Positions 21,284-35,169 of a DNA stretch of 64,000 nucleotides are shown here, in pieces. This DNA is from Gymnopilus junonius (lineage: Eukaryota; Basidiomycota; Agaricomycetes; Agaricales; Galerinaceae): contig JADNYJ010000111.1 in assembly GCA_015501075.1 (NCBI GenBank), positions 1 through 64,000 of the forward strand. Reading direction: 5' to 3'. A model generated the notes under the pieces. It worked only from the letters and a program-made list of their open reading frames with translations. It searched no databases and had not been told where the DNA came from. Position 1 is the first letter of the stretch. Each line of letters starts with the position of its first letter. Made by a program: the position numbers and the translations under genes.

Positions 21284-22325
21284 TTTGCTGAGTTAGGGAT
21301 TTTCGGGGTGAGGAGGGGGGAAAGGAAGAGGAAGAGAGGGAAGAGGAAGATGAAGTCTTACTTGATGTACTTACATGTATGTATGATGTGTTGCAGGTCG
21401 GAATATTATGTGTGTAATTTGTAAGTAGGCCGAGAGGGACGAACGCACGCGAAGTGTTGTATGAAGGGTCATGTCAATCTAGTTCCTTAGGTATGCATCA
21501 AATTAAATGCCGCGGCGTCGAAGGAAGGATGAGAATGAGGAATGATCCATCGAAGTTTGCTTGTTGGACCTGGAACGAAGAAGGGCCTATGAGTTTTTAC
21601 GTGATAGAGTCATAGAAGAAGGAGGAGGAATTGGACTTACCTAAGTTGGCTTGCGCGAGGAGCGATTCAGAGGAATGCTGTATATATGTTGGGCAATGGG
21701 AAGGTGTTATACCGTGACGTCTTCCACACACCGGTGCGAGCATGACCTGGTAAGGCTCATGTACAATGCAAGCACGAGCGACCATCATATTGGTAGCCTC
21801 CGGGACCGCTCTGACGTGAAAATTCGGTCGCATTGGGGATTGTGAGGTGCTGGTGGCGGCGGTCAAATAAGGCTGGATTATTGCTTTTGTTCCGATCAGA
21901 AATGTGCGAGCTTGATGCAACTACTTTCACTAAGTGGGGTGATGGTGAGACGAGGAGCAGCAACTTTGAACACAAGAAAAAGTCGGGCTGATAGGGTTAA
22001 ATTTTACGCCAAGTTAATCAGATAGCGCGGGGCAACATTTTCTGCAATGAGAACGGCGCCGATTGAAATTTAAGAGGAACATGGAGAAGTTTTTCTTTGG
22101 TTCTTCTCAGATGCTTTCCAGTCTGGTGATCTTTGAATAGGTTCATTGCATTTAGTGGACTCTTGTCGCGGCACTGAGGTTGAATCGTCTGGAGAAGTCT
22201 GAAGCCATGACAATGACATTTTTACGTGATAGAGTGCAAGACCCCGTGACTTTACGCGCCAACTCCGGTTCAGACTCCGCCAGGTCGACTAAATTGATCG
22301 CTCTCACCACCAACCCTCTGCAGCC
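21284..22325. promoter_or_regulatory. divergent intergenic region between the MYND gene and POL1
   Basis: 1042 bases separate the outward-facing MYND and POL1 genes. Minus-strand open frames at 21597-21975 show no conserved motif and are probably chance. No TATA box is evident, as expected for a replication gene. Confidence 0.4.
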
Positions 22326-25300
22326 ATGACAGACCGCTCACGACGCGAGATAAAGTCCAAGCTCGACAAATTTGCAGAGTACAAGCGTGCTCGGGAAGGA
22401 GGAGGCCGCGTTCTCAAGGTGAATCTCGTGCATTCCACGTGTTTCTGTTGCAGCTACTGACGACGCGTCCAGGAAGAGGACACGGAGCTGTACGACGAGG
22501 TCACGGAGGACCAGTATAAGAGCATCGTCAAGGGCCGTTTGCAGCGAGATGATTTTGTCGTGGATGACGGCGCGGAAGGATATGTGGACAATGGGATGGA
22601 TGACTGGACGGGCGGTGACGAGGAGACTCATGATTCTGAAGAGGAAGAGGACACCAGAAGTAGGTGCTTTCGCGTCAACCCCACTGCGCTGTGCTGATTC
22701 CTGTATAGTCAAGAAGAAAAAACCGGCCCCCAAAGCCAAATCGAAGCCGAAGCCCAAACCTCCCCCGCCAGCCGCGCCCTCCATCAACGCGTACCGTCCC
22801 GCCGTCTCAGCCGCGCAGGAAGAAGACTTCATGTCCAATATCCTCGGTGAAATTGACGCCATGCCGATTGACCCGCTCCCCTCCAAGTCATCGCGCAAAC
22901 GTAAACCGTCACCCACGTACGACTCCGATTCCGAACCATCCCCTAAACGGCCCGACTACTCTTCATACCGGACCAAGCAGAACTACACAGACTTGTCTTC
23001 AGATGGTCCCTATCCCGGGGATGATGTGCACTTTACAAACGATGAAGCCCATTTCGCCAGCCCGACCAAGCGCATGCGTGTGGATGATGCTACTTTGGCA
23101 CCTGCAGCTGAAAAATTGGCAGGCTTGGAGGTGTATAGCTCTGCTTCGGATGCCGATACGTCTTATGATGACATCGACATGGACGCCTTCATGGATGTTG
23201 ACGACGACGACTTCGACATGAAACCTTCCATGAAGAAAGAGGATGTTGAACCCGTCCTTCCTAAAAAATCCATTCCTCTAGCCTCCTCATCCACCACCAA
23301 GAAGAAAGAAGAGCCCGATGCCAAACCAAACTGGTACTCAGTCTACGACTCGCTAGCTGTCGAAACTGAAGACACCCTCGGGCCCCTCTCCTCTAACAGC
23401 ACATCCTCCTCCAACATAAAAGACACCTCCATCCTCGAACCCGACGGGTCCCTATGCTTCTTCTGGCTAGACTACCTCGAACTCGACGGAAAACTCTACT
23501 TCACCGGCAAGCTCAAAGACAAAGCCACAGACACCTGGATATCCTGCTGCATCACCGTCGAAGGCATGAAACGCAACCTCTTCGTCCTGCCCCGGGAAAA
23601 GCAGGTGGAAATGGACGAGGATGGAATACCAACGAGACGGACGTGGTGCCAGACGAAGAGAGCGTGGATGCTGATTTTGATATGATCCGGAAGCAGTTGA
23701 AGATCAAGACTATCGGAGCAAGTTTGTGAATCGCAAGTACGCGTTTGGGGAGAACAGATTCCGAGGGGGAGAGTAGGTGGATGAAGGTGATTTATGGGTT
23801 CAATGGTATGTGGATATATGATGCGTTACTTCTTCTATCTTCCAGCGCGCCTGGTTGGATTTTTCGTTTTGTTTCTGTGTTGCTGATGCTGTTTTTGTCT
23901 GTCTATAGAGCCGGTTGTACCTATGAATGCGGAGAGTCAGAATATCGCCATGATATTGGGTACTAATACCAGCGCGTTCGAGTTGCTGGTGCTCAAGCGG
24001 AAAATTATGGGTCCTTGCTGGATAACGATCAAGAACCCTTTGATAGAGAATAAAGGGGTGCGCACGTCATCCCTTTGCCCTTTTCTCTTCACGCATGCTA
24101 ACGTCTTTTGTTTTCCTATTTCCGTTTCTGTTTCTAGGTCTCATGGTGCAAAGTAGAAGCAACCGTCAGCAACCCCAAAGACTTCAACCCGTTCCCGAAA
24201 CGGACGCGACTGCGCCGAGGGAGCAGCCCCCTTTGAACGTGATGAGTCTGAGCGTGCGCACGATTGTGAATCATCAAGAGAATAAACGGGAGATTGTATG
24301 CGCCTCTGCTAGGATTTGGCATAATAGTATGTTTTTTTTTGTTGCCTTTCTCCCTCCTCTTTTCTTGAATTTTTGAATTTGAAATACGGAATGGTTATTG
24401 ACGCGTCATCGTTCCTCCTCGCAGTGCAAACAGAAGACGCGACCCCACCCGAGAAACTCAAATGCACCGTGCTCACCTTCATCCGCCCACTTGACCGGTT
24501 CCCGACTGGGTTCGAGCAGCAGGCGAAGAATAATGCGAAGGGCACGATTATGCCGATGAAAAATGAGCGAATGCTCCTCAACAGTCTGCTGGGTACGCCC
24601 TCTCCTACTCTTACTTTCCTGTCCATCTTTGTATTCATCTTCAATCATACCCTTCTTTTCCAGTGACGATATATAAAGCGGACCCAGACATAATCGTCGG
24701 CCACGAGTTCCTCGGCGTCTCTCTTGATGTGTTGCTGAATAGAATGCGAGATCTCAAAGCGGACCATTGGTCTCGCTTGGGCAGGTTCAGAAGGTCGCGG
24801 TGGCCGACGATCGGGAAGCAAGGAACCAACATCCGGTTTTTGAACGGCAGACTGTTGTGTGATCTCGCTAGTGACGGTGCAAAGGTACATCCTATTCCTT
24901 CTTTCTCCTTTAGACGCGTTTTTCGACAATGAAGCTGACTTTGATGTCTGACAGAGTATGATCTCAAGTACCACCTGGTCCCTAACCGAGATGTGCAAGA
25001 CCCATCTATTGAGAGGGAGGACTACGACCCGGATGATGCAGCGAGCAAGTTGGACGGAAGCCTCGTTTCGCCGGAGCCGATGCTCAAATACACCAGGCAC
25101 TGTGAGCTCGATGCGCATTTGGTGATGGCAATCGCGAGCAAGGTGCAGATTTTGCCGTTGACAAAGCAGTTGACGGGGTTGGCGGGAATTCATGGTGGGT
25201 TCCTTTCCCCACTCTTTTTTCAAAAGGGTTGTTTCGTTATGTTGTTGATTCTGAATCTCGTATGACAGGAATAAAACCTTGAATGGAGGTCGTGCAGAGC

Positions 25301-28003
25301 GAAATGAATACATTCTCTTGCACGAATTCCACCGACTCAAGTATATCTGCCCCGACAAGACTTTCGGCAAGAAATCCGTACACGTCAAAGAGGAGCCCGA
25401 AGCCGACGATGAGGATGACGCTGCAGGCGGCGGTGGGGGTAACGGAGGGAAGAAAGGCGGTGCCAAGCCCAAACGCGACAAGTACAAGGGAGGGTTGGTG
25501 TTTGAGCCCAAACGCGGGCTGTGGGACAAGTTTATCCTTGTTATGGATTTCAACTCGCTTTATCCGAGTATTATCCAGGAGTATAATATTGATTTTACGA
25601 CTGTTGAGCCGGTGGAGGATGATGAGGTGGGCTTTGCTTTTTTTTCTCTTTATCTTTTGCTTGTCTTCTTTTCTATTTTATTTTACTTCATCGGCTTCTT
25701 CCTCTTCCTCTGTTTTTCACCTTGTTCTTTATTTTTATTTTCTTATTTTTCCTATGCTTCCGGGCTTTTGCTGATAGAACATTGTTCATGCAGAATGGCG
25801 ACGAACAAATACCGGAACCACCGCTGGCAGAAGTTGGTCAGGGGATATTACCCAGGCTTATTGCCACTCTTGTCAGCCGCCGACGGCAGGTCAAGTCCTT
25901 GATGAAAGATCGGACGGCGGCGCAGGCGCAGCTGCTTCAGGTAGGCTTGACTTGGATCTTTAGATTTTCAGATGTTGACCTTACGCCGGGTTTTCTCTTC
26001 TCTTTTCTTTTCTTTTCTTTTTCCTTCTTTTTTTTGCGTTTTTAGTGGGACATCAAGCAGCAGGCACTCAAGCTTACTGCGAACAGTATGTATGGGTGTC
26101 TCGGGTTCGAATATTCGAGATTTTATGCACGGCCACTGGCTGCCCTTACGACTTTCAAGGGACGAGAGATCCTGACGCATACCAGGGAATTGGCAGAGAG
26201 TCTTAACCTTGATGTACGTCACCCATGGCCCTTTGTCTCACTCAACTCGCTCTAATCAACCAATCTTTCTGCAGGTCGTGTACGGAGACACTGACTCGGT
26301 CTTTGTGAACTCGAACGTCACAGAGTTCTCAGAAGCACTCAAGATCTCCTCAATGTTCAAGAAAGCCGTCAATGATCGGTATAAGCTGCTCGAAATCGAC
26401 TTGGACGGAGTGTTCCAGCGGCTCTTGTTACTACAGAAGAAGAAGTATGCGGCAGTCAAGGTGGACGATGGAACCAAGACGAGCATTGAGGTTAAGGGTC
26501 TCGATATGAAAAGGAGAGAGTATTGTAATTTGTCGAAGAATGCTTCTGGGTATGTTTTTTTTCTTTTGGTTTTTTTGTGTTTGCTGAGGCATTTGATAGA
26601 TATGTTCTGGACCAGATACTGTCAGGCGAAGCTACAGAAAATGTGGTTGAGAATATCCACGATTATCTCACCACTCTTGGTGAGGAGGTGCGGACTGGGA
26701 AGAGGCCTTTGGACGAATTCATCATCTTCAAGGTAATATTGCCCATCCTGCTTTATCCAATTTCTCATGCTTGTTTTCCCACAGCGACTCGGCAAAAATC
26801 CAGAAGACTACCCAGATGCCAAAAGTCAACCGCACGTCCAAGTCGCGCTGAGGATGAAGCAGCGAGGTGGATCAGCCAGAACGGGAGATGTCATCCCTTA
26901 CATCTTTTGCTTGGACGAAGGCGAAGAGAGCTCGAAGACCGGTCAGGCGGATCGTGCAAAGCACCCTGATGAGTATAGGAAAGCAGGAGGGACGCTTACT
27001 ATTGGTGCGTGTGTTGTTAAAGGTATTTATAGACTTGTACTGAAAAAATTATTTTTAGATTATCAGTATTATCTCTCGCATCAGGTCTTACCACCTGTTG
27101 AACGTCTTTGTGAACCGATTGAGGGGACAGAGAGGGCGCGATTAGCAGAGTGTCTTGGTAAGTCGACACCACTTTTTTATTCAGCCTGGCAGTCAAGTAA
27201 CGTTTAATGCTTTAGGTTTGGATCCTACCCATTACCGCCACTCTGTAGGCGGAACAGAGCAAATTTTCTCTGCTCTCGATTCTCAGATTTCGGATACAGA
27301 AAGGTTCAGAGATGCTACGCCCTTTATTGTGCGGTGTCGGTACTGTCACACCCAGTTCCCTTTCCTCCATATCCACGAGCAAGAGGTGAGTTCTGCCGGA
27401 CCGCTTTCCATCATGAATCTTATTTTTTTCGCCTTAGCCTGCTTTTTTGCTGCCCACCGGGCCGACCTGTCCGTCATGTTCCAAGACAATCAGTTCAGGA
27501 AGCCTGCAAACGCAGCTTGAAGTCCAAATACGCGACTGCATAGCTAGATATTACGAAGGTTGGACGGTGTGCAATGACCAGACGTGCCATAATCGCACCA
27601 GGATGATGGGCGTCTACGGTAAGAGGTGTCTAAGGGCGGATTGTAAAGGTCGTGTTTCTTTGAGGTATTTCTATTCGTTTTTGACCGTTTGCTGAAGTTA
27701 ATTGTTGTTCTCAGTATACCGACACGCAGTTGTACAACCAACTGCGATTCTTTGCGTCTTTGTTCGACATTCAAAAGACTGTGGAGTCTGCTAAGAATCC
27801 TAAACTTCGTGCGTTAAGCATTATGTCATCTCTGACGATAGAGCTAACCAATCTCGTTTTACTTAGAGGAAAGCGTTAAGGCAATCACCGCCAAGAACCA
27901 CGACCTGCTGAAGGACCTAGCAGGCTGTGTGGACAGACATTTGAATAATTGCGGACGAAGATGGATTGACCTGGGGTCAATCTTCTCTACGATGAAAATA
28001 TAG
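22326..28003 (+). CDS. POL1: DNA polymerase alpha catalytic subunit
   Basis: Catalytic subunit of the polymerase alpha-primase complex, which extends RNA primers at nuclear replication origins and lagging strands. ATG 22326 opens the alpha-specific N-terminal domain ([17 protein letters not shown]). Then come an acidic/basic linker, [19 protein letters not shown] (about 23440), exonuclease-like and palm blocks ([12 protein letters not shown]), and [18 protein letters not shown]. Polymerase motif A is [19 protein letters not shown] (about 25550), motif [16 protein letters not shown] (about 26070), motif [11 protein letters not shown] (about 26278). The thumb carries [12 protein letters not shown], and two C-terminal cysteine modules follow (CRYC/CPSC; CNDQTC/CLRADC) that bind zinc/iron-sulfur and the B subunit. 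It ends FSTMKI, TAG 28001-28003. About a dozen short introns were joined. The frame needs one extra base at about 23626, 23708, 23753, 24194, 25013 and 25184. As the gene is essential, these are probably consensus errors. Confidence 0.95.
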
Positions 28004-31000
28004 ACTGCACCGTTGGACTGGTTAAGGACTGGGTCTTATCCCCGCATTGTACTTGTCGCTCATTATGTTTTCACGCTGTCTTCTGTTGTACATTATGCAT
28101 CTAAACTTCACGCAATCTAGACCATCTTCAGTTGCGTGACTGAGATTTCGGAAATAGCCATGTCCTTGGAAAGATCCTGTAGGTCCTTTCTCTGTGCGGC
28201 TTTAAGTTTTCAGTCCACGACAAGTCTTCTGTCCTTCATCTCATGGCCTTTTCGCTCGTTCCGGTTCAAAAAGGAGGCCGTAGACGGCAGAAGGGATCAG
28301 GGAACCAAACTCCCTGGACTGTGGATGTATCTCGTTGTATTTCTCGACCAGAGCAAGGGGCGGGGAATTCCTGTCTGCTCTCCTGTACCACGACGATGTG
28401 CTACCATCACCTATAAACTCGAGACAGCTGTTCGGCTCCAGCCAAGTACGCTTTGTATGCCAGCCGGTAATATGGGCATCTCATATATATCTCCCTACCA
28501 CACGCTGCCTCCGAAATTTCGCCTTCAGGCCAATCATCACACTGGATCTGAAAGCCTGACTGCTGCTGTGAACTTGCCCGGACGTCGCGAACGTGAGTGA
28601 TTTCACAGAAGATAATTTTGCTCGTGAACAACTCGAAGAAGGCTCAATATATATCCTGGGGGTACTTCTATCTCCTCCTCGGGATGCACGATTTGCGGCC
28701 TTAACACCGAGATATTCATATACTTAAGTCTTAGGAGCATGTTGAGGTAGTAATCCCGCTGAATTTACCGGTAAAGTCGAGACGTTTGGTTCCATGTCCG
28801 CCCTATCCGGTTTTGTGCTTAAAATTGTATAGTCTCAATTTCTTTCCATATATCTATACAATATTCCGGATGCTTTCCAGCATGAAAAGGAGCATATTAA
28901 TTGATGGGTCCATCAATCGATAAGCTCTGTTTCAAGTTTCAAGGTCACAAATAGACTGAGAAGATCGCAAAGCTTACCATTTTCATGGGACTTTAAAGCT
29001 TCACCCCCTTCAATTAGGTCTCTCGCAGCTCATAAGGTTATGTTGTCTTTGACTTCTTGTAGCGTTAAAACAAATCGCATGTTTGATTTACACGTCACCA
29101 TCGCGAACATCTATGAAGTTGAACGGAAGGCTCTGTCTTGACAAACATGCCTTTGATTGCTTCCAACACACTAAATAAAAATACTCTTCACAATAAACTG
29201 ACTCACGGCCCGCCACAGTCCTCCTTGAGTAGATTATGATCATGCATGTATCTCTGCATGATGATTGATGGCAGGCTCGTTCCAGGCATGTAGAATAACC
29301 GACAGACAGGGTGAACTTTCTGTGTGCACAACACGGACACAACAAGGAAGCGTGGCTAGCTTTCCCTCGATGATTCTTATCTTAGAGTCCAGATAAGTCC
29401 GTTATGTCCAATAAATCATCAGACTTGGATCGAAAAAGCGATACAAAGAAGATCAGAAGCCACTTAGCTGGCGTGTTTTCTCCGTCCAGTACGATGATGT
29501 CCTGATTTCACAGGCTTCTGCCCGATTCATTTTTTCCAAGCGTCTTCCAGCTTACCCAGACATTTCTCATAACGACTTCTCACGGACGAAGTCTCAATGA
29601 CAGCCTGATGTCTTACTTTCATCTGGAATAAATTCGGGACAAGGTAAATAGGTAAAATGCCCACACTATGAATATGTGAGAATTCGTGTAGCCCAATTAA
29701 GTTGGCTTAGTGTATGTGAAATGAACATCCGAAGCCTAGGCTCAACATGTATACCTGATGATCCTTAGTCCTACCAGTGGATGGGAGCCATAGCATATTT
29801 ATCACGAGCTTTTGAAGATCGAGACGGTGACTAGGTGAAGCGATAAGGGTGGCCATCAACCTGACATGATTCCACACATGTTAGAAAATCGATAAAAGCA
29901 CTATGGGGTGAAAATATATATATACTATATTATCCTGTACTAAAGGAACTGACAACATCGGCACTTTGGCCATTAGCTTTTTTTCGCTTGTACAAGCTAA
30001 AAAAGGTAATAAAAGGGACGAAAAGCTGGCCATCAGAATCCGGGCCCGTATTGCCGAAAAGCGCAGACTTTGTATCAAATGTTCAGGAAGGCCAGAGCTG
30101 AAGAGGACCACGAAATCGATTTTCTGTATCACGAATCGCGGCACAGGATGCGAATCAATGCAAAAATTTGCCATTACTGATCATACGACGTACTAAATTT
30201 TCGAAGAATTGGCCAAAAAAGCGGAAAAGCTAAAAAGTAAATGGCCGACTTGCTGATGAACGAGATCCGACGAAGAGGGCTCCTGGTAATGTCATTCAGC
30301 TTGATGCTGACAGTTTCTTATACGTGGATACCGGTGATCTCTTTTTAACGATAGACTGGAGTAACCGATCCTAAAATGTTGTCTTCTTGCGCAGAACATA
30401 CCTCTCTGATCTGCTACTATAACTGGTCTGTACTTCCCAAATTCTTTTGGTGGGGTACTTGATTACTGACCAAGGTATTGCTGACATTCGTACTAAATGT
30501 CAAAGCGAATTTTCTTCACCTATGGGGCAACTATGGGAACTGAAAATATCATTTATACGCGTCTTAGCAAGGATGGTATTTATTTATTGGTGTCTCAAGC
30601 CCTTCGTACGTTTTTGTTTGCTCTCATTTATTTTTGATCAATTTGTGTGGCGCAATTCCGAATTTGGTCACGACCACGGTGAACATTTGATAGGCAATTT
30701 ACCATAGGCGAATTCCAGTTGCAAGAATTATGTAGCCAGAATTTGGCAGCCTGGGGTGCTGAAGTCTCATTTGATTGTAGGTAGGGTGACCATCACGCCA
30801 CTGGAAATTGTGTCCTATTACCTGATTGGCATCCACTTTGCTGTTGTCTTTTCTATTTCCGTGAATTATGTACAGAGAGCAAGCCAGAATACAAGTAATT
30901 ATCTTTTTCTTTAACGCTGTACTATGCTTTACTAAGATTTTCGGAGGGATCGCTGATTAAGACGCGTTAAAATCTGTGATAAGTAAAAAAGAATGGCTTT

Positions 31001-34000
31001 GATGGTGGGCGTATGTAGGGTTGGGTTGACATTGCTGACGCAGATGACTTCGCTTGCCCACTCTACACTGTTAAATGCAAACAGCGAAGCCAGCTTATAT
31101 TGCTTATGCTGATGATCTCTCCAAACTCCGAACGCCCAACGTTTCTCCATTCCATCATTTTAGGCTTTAGAAATCGATTTATTCACATATAGTACTAATA
31201 GTAGAGCAAATGCAACCTACATATCTTAGTTGGGAACATAGTAAGTCTCTCTAGGATTCACACCCACGCCTGCATACTAGTTTACTATACTGGTTTACTG
31301 TACTCTCAATTTAATGCTCACTTCGCATAGGACATCTGGAGCCGCTTATTTTCATCCTCTTCGGCATTCCAACATCTCGGAGCCGCCATGGATCACGGCG
31401 CCTTAATTCAGTGCCAATTTCCCCACATTTCGTGGCTTCCATTAATTTGTATTGCGTGATCCTGTTCAAGATGTTTACAACAACACAATCAAATCAGTCA
31501 TTCAAATATTTATCCCCGAGGCTCATTATCCAGGGCTTCTCCGTCTTGGCTCCAAGAATATAGGTGGGTAGGTGCCTTGCCAGGCAAAATGGTACAATGC
31601 TTTAGATGTCTATCCACGAGCAGATAAAAAGACCCAACCTAGAGTACATATGTTGAAATTGAGACTGACAGTGACAGGCAGTCTTGAGCCGCAGAATGAC
31701 CTTTTGCAATCTCACGCATGTTATAGCATTCATTTATAAGCTAACAGCGTTGCAGAGTTGTGCACCAATTGGTTGACCCACATACTGTTCCTTAACGGTA
31801 TAGTCTAGGCATATTTCCTTTTCAGCCACAAAGAAAGAAAGGCACCGACGAGATAACCAATGCTAACCATACATACGGCTCCGAGAGGGCAGGAGGCGGG
31901 TACCTACGGAATCATCTGTCGTCCTTCCGTTAATCCAACTGGAACTCCGTCTGCATGCATACTTGGCGGGCTCCGTTGAGGTCTGGACACGGAACAAAAT
32001 TCTTTGTACGTTAAGTAAACTTGGGATAGCAGGTCCAATGCACCAAGTATTTTGTTACTGTTAGAATCTACAAGTTCCGAAGCTACCCCGAAAACAGACT
32101 ATCATGAGCGAGCTGGATACCAGTCATCCGCTCGTAAAAAGTATATAGATCTTGGCCTCCACCCTACTAGACACCAACCTCTTTCTACAGGTCTTTTGCG
32201 ATCGTCGGTCTGAGTGCTCCTCTTTTTCCCAGATGTCTTTATTTTTCTGCGACTGAAATAGGAATAGTTCAAAAGGATTTATATATCTACCTATCGATCC
32301 TAAAGCTACCGAACACTATCTTTCAGTGTTCAAGAAGCTATTCCATGCGATGAGTCGGCAACTCAAATAGCAGTCGATGAAATAAGAAAAGCCTTGTTTT
32401 ACTGCACTATGACCAACTTCTTTATCCTAAGCCAGTAAGGTTATACTCACACGGTACTTCAGTAATATTCCATAGCAATATAAATGCATTCCATTTATTT
32501 CGCAGACATGGCGCCCGCTCGCTCCTCGCGTGAAGCCGACAAGTATCCGTGCGTCTGCCCATTTCGCAATCTTTTGGTAGATGAACCCCGTAAAACGGGA
32601 ATACCTGACACTGATGGACTTCCAATAAAAACCCAGCCAACTAGTGGCACTCCTCGTGCCTCGTATCATTGAAGGGTACTCCGGTCTTTAAACCGGTAAA
32701 GCCCATGTCCGTGCCTAGCTGTTGTCGTATTCGCGGCTTTTGTACGTCCAAGGCTATCGATTAACTGCTATTCATTAAGTTCATGTGCACGCAGTCATTA
32801 CAAGTTCTATGTCACATTGCAGGATGCATTGCGTCTACGGAAACGCCGCCCCAATCTTAGTCCTGACAGCACTCCGACGTTTACAGGCTGATGCGAAAAA
32901 TTAGGCTAAGGAGACCGAAGGAGAAAGGCTAAGGTGGCTTTTGCATTATTTTCTCATGAGCTGGGTTTTTTGAGCCTTAGCGGTGAAGCTTATCAAAATT
33001 TATCTCCTTCTGCTCTCGGCGCGCGTCATGACTCATCACTCTGAATTGTGTGATTGATATCGTCGTATAGTCTTGGTGTTAGTGATATATCTAGCTCCGT
33101 TGGCCTCCTGAGTTCTGTGGCGATGTGTTACGTTAGATGATATTCAATACTAAGTCCTAAGCTAAAGGGTAAAAGCATGTTATAATACCATAGCAATGAT
33201 AAAGTGGCGAGTTCACACATGGATCTCTTGGCTTTATTGAATGTTATAACACATTGCATACTCACTGCCTAGTAGTTTACACGCCAAACTTCTGGCAACC
33301 ACTTCAAGTGGAGTGGGCGTTGAGTGGATCCCTCTTTGCACCAATTGTTTATTGTTTAAAACATTCCTTGGATATCGTGGAATCCAATGAGACTGGTGTC
33401 CAAACAATGTAACAACGGAGGCTTGATGTGGCACAGCATATGCACTTGTCCATTCCATGACCATTTTAGCATTATCATCCTTCCCGCATTTCAGAAAATG
33501 GCGAACTACCCGACCGTCGATCGCAGATGGCGCGTCACAGATGCTTGCCGGCTACTATCTCGAAACGGATAGAACGACAAAAATAGTACTTACATGCACA
33601 CTCCGCTGTAACAGTCAATATGCACCGGATCAGCGATTGCCGCAAGTCGGAGGCAAGCCAGCGGACATGTGATATAGACATGTAATTCCACGATGGTCGC
33701 TGGAATTTCGGTGCAAAAAAAGAGAATGTGCTGCAGCGATGAAGAAGCTAGACAACGCGCGCAGAGTGCCAGGGAAAGATTACAGTAATTATAGCACCAG
33801 TCGCTCTTTACGGCGCAAGAATGACCAAGAGAAGGTGAATTCACCTTCCCCAAACGGGCCTAGCGGCTTTGACATGAGAAGCACATCCTACTTCGCAACA
33901 TGAACTGAGTGAGGATAAAAAAGGCAAGTAGAAGCACTCCGTGAAAACAGGAAGCCCAATGGAGTCCTGTCGCAGCTGGTGTGAAAGCGATTCCACTACT

Positions 34001-35169
34001 GGACGTTGAAACAGTAAAGATGATGACGCCGTTTCAAACATATCAGGCAGACAAACGAAACCTTGGAAAGACAGAAACTGAAAGGCGATCAATTAAACCC
34101 TGGACGGTGTTGTTGGATACGGTTAACCGGTAATTGAAAACCGTACGAAATAACAAGAGAGAAAAGGTGCATTTGAGAAAGATCGGCGAAATGTCATCAG
34201 TCACAGAACTACATTTCTCCGAATTGGTTCAAATGTGGGACGCCAAAAATCAATAGTAGCCACCACTGTACAGCGGTGTTTAAAGTGGTCCCACTGCATA
34301 TAAGAAAACGTTAGGTGCAGACATTTTGTGCGAAACACGCTCTTCGTCAGGTGATGACAAGGACATGAGATGAGGAATTGGCCGGCAGGAAGTAGATTGG
34401 GTTCAGTCGTGACCAGGGTGAATAGACGGCGTGGTATAGACTGTAAGATATTAACGAACCAAAAGAATAGAAACGTCCGGTGTAATATGGTTATCCTGCC
34501 GCGCCCTCAGATGACCATCAGATCAGCTGAGGTGGGAAAGCTGAGCCGCAACGGGTTGACATTGAATGAGAGCTGAAACGCCATCCGGGAGATAGGGAGG
34601 TCATCGTGAACTCGTTCCAGAGTCAAGCGTTTATTCGTGGCCTTGATTGAGCATGCCAAGTCGCTCGTGATGATGACCCAAGATTAAGACGGCCTACGGG
34701 CCTATCTGGGAGAGTCTAATGAGCTACACCATTAAAAGCAGCTAAGGTCACTGGACGGGAGCAAGGGGACGTACGTACGTACAGAAGCGACTTCGTGGCC
34801 ATCCGCTGTTCTTCGTGCCGAGTGACCATCGAGATTTCTCCTCTTCCCGGATACTTAGTAGTACCCTTGTAAATTGCCGTAAGCTGAAGACGAGCGTGGT
34901 TCTGTCAAGAAAAGTAGCACTTGGAATGTCATACAAGTGATGCAGTATATAGTCCTCAAAAGTCTGGATGTTGACCGACGACCGTGAAATATGAAATAAT
35001 CCCAGACTGGAACCAAGACCGAACATTGAAAAATGCAGAGCTGTGTTGAGCGGGATGTTGATCGTTACGTAAGCAAGGCCGTGTACATGCTGGCTTCTCT
35101 AGCCGTCGTTGTTGGAAACGACCATCAACACCTCAGGCTCAACGCCCACCGCGGCCACGACGATATCCA
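28004..35169. other. gene desert (7.2 kb), no supported gene
   Basis: Only short open frames on both strands, none with a recognisable motif, conserved block or splice pattern. I found no tRNA A/B box pair, terminal repeats or microsatellites of note. A perfect 12-bp palindrome GCTTGTACAAGC occurs at about 29987. A fragment at 30000-30110 (RDEKLAIRIRARIAEKRRLCIKC in two parts) looks weakly protein-like. Old transposon remains are possible but unproven. Confidence 0.5.

Noticed and set aside
22338..22916. 192-codon minus-strand frame over the start of POL1
   Set aside because: Antisense to a conserved POL1 exon; its composition mirrors the POL1 codons.
23600..25200. Programmed ribosomal frameshifting or inteins as explanation of the POL1 breaks
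   Set aside because: Six shifts of the same sign in 1.6 kb, at unrelated short homopolymers, do not fit a programmed signal, and no intein blocks are seen.
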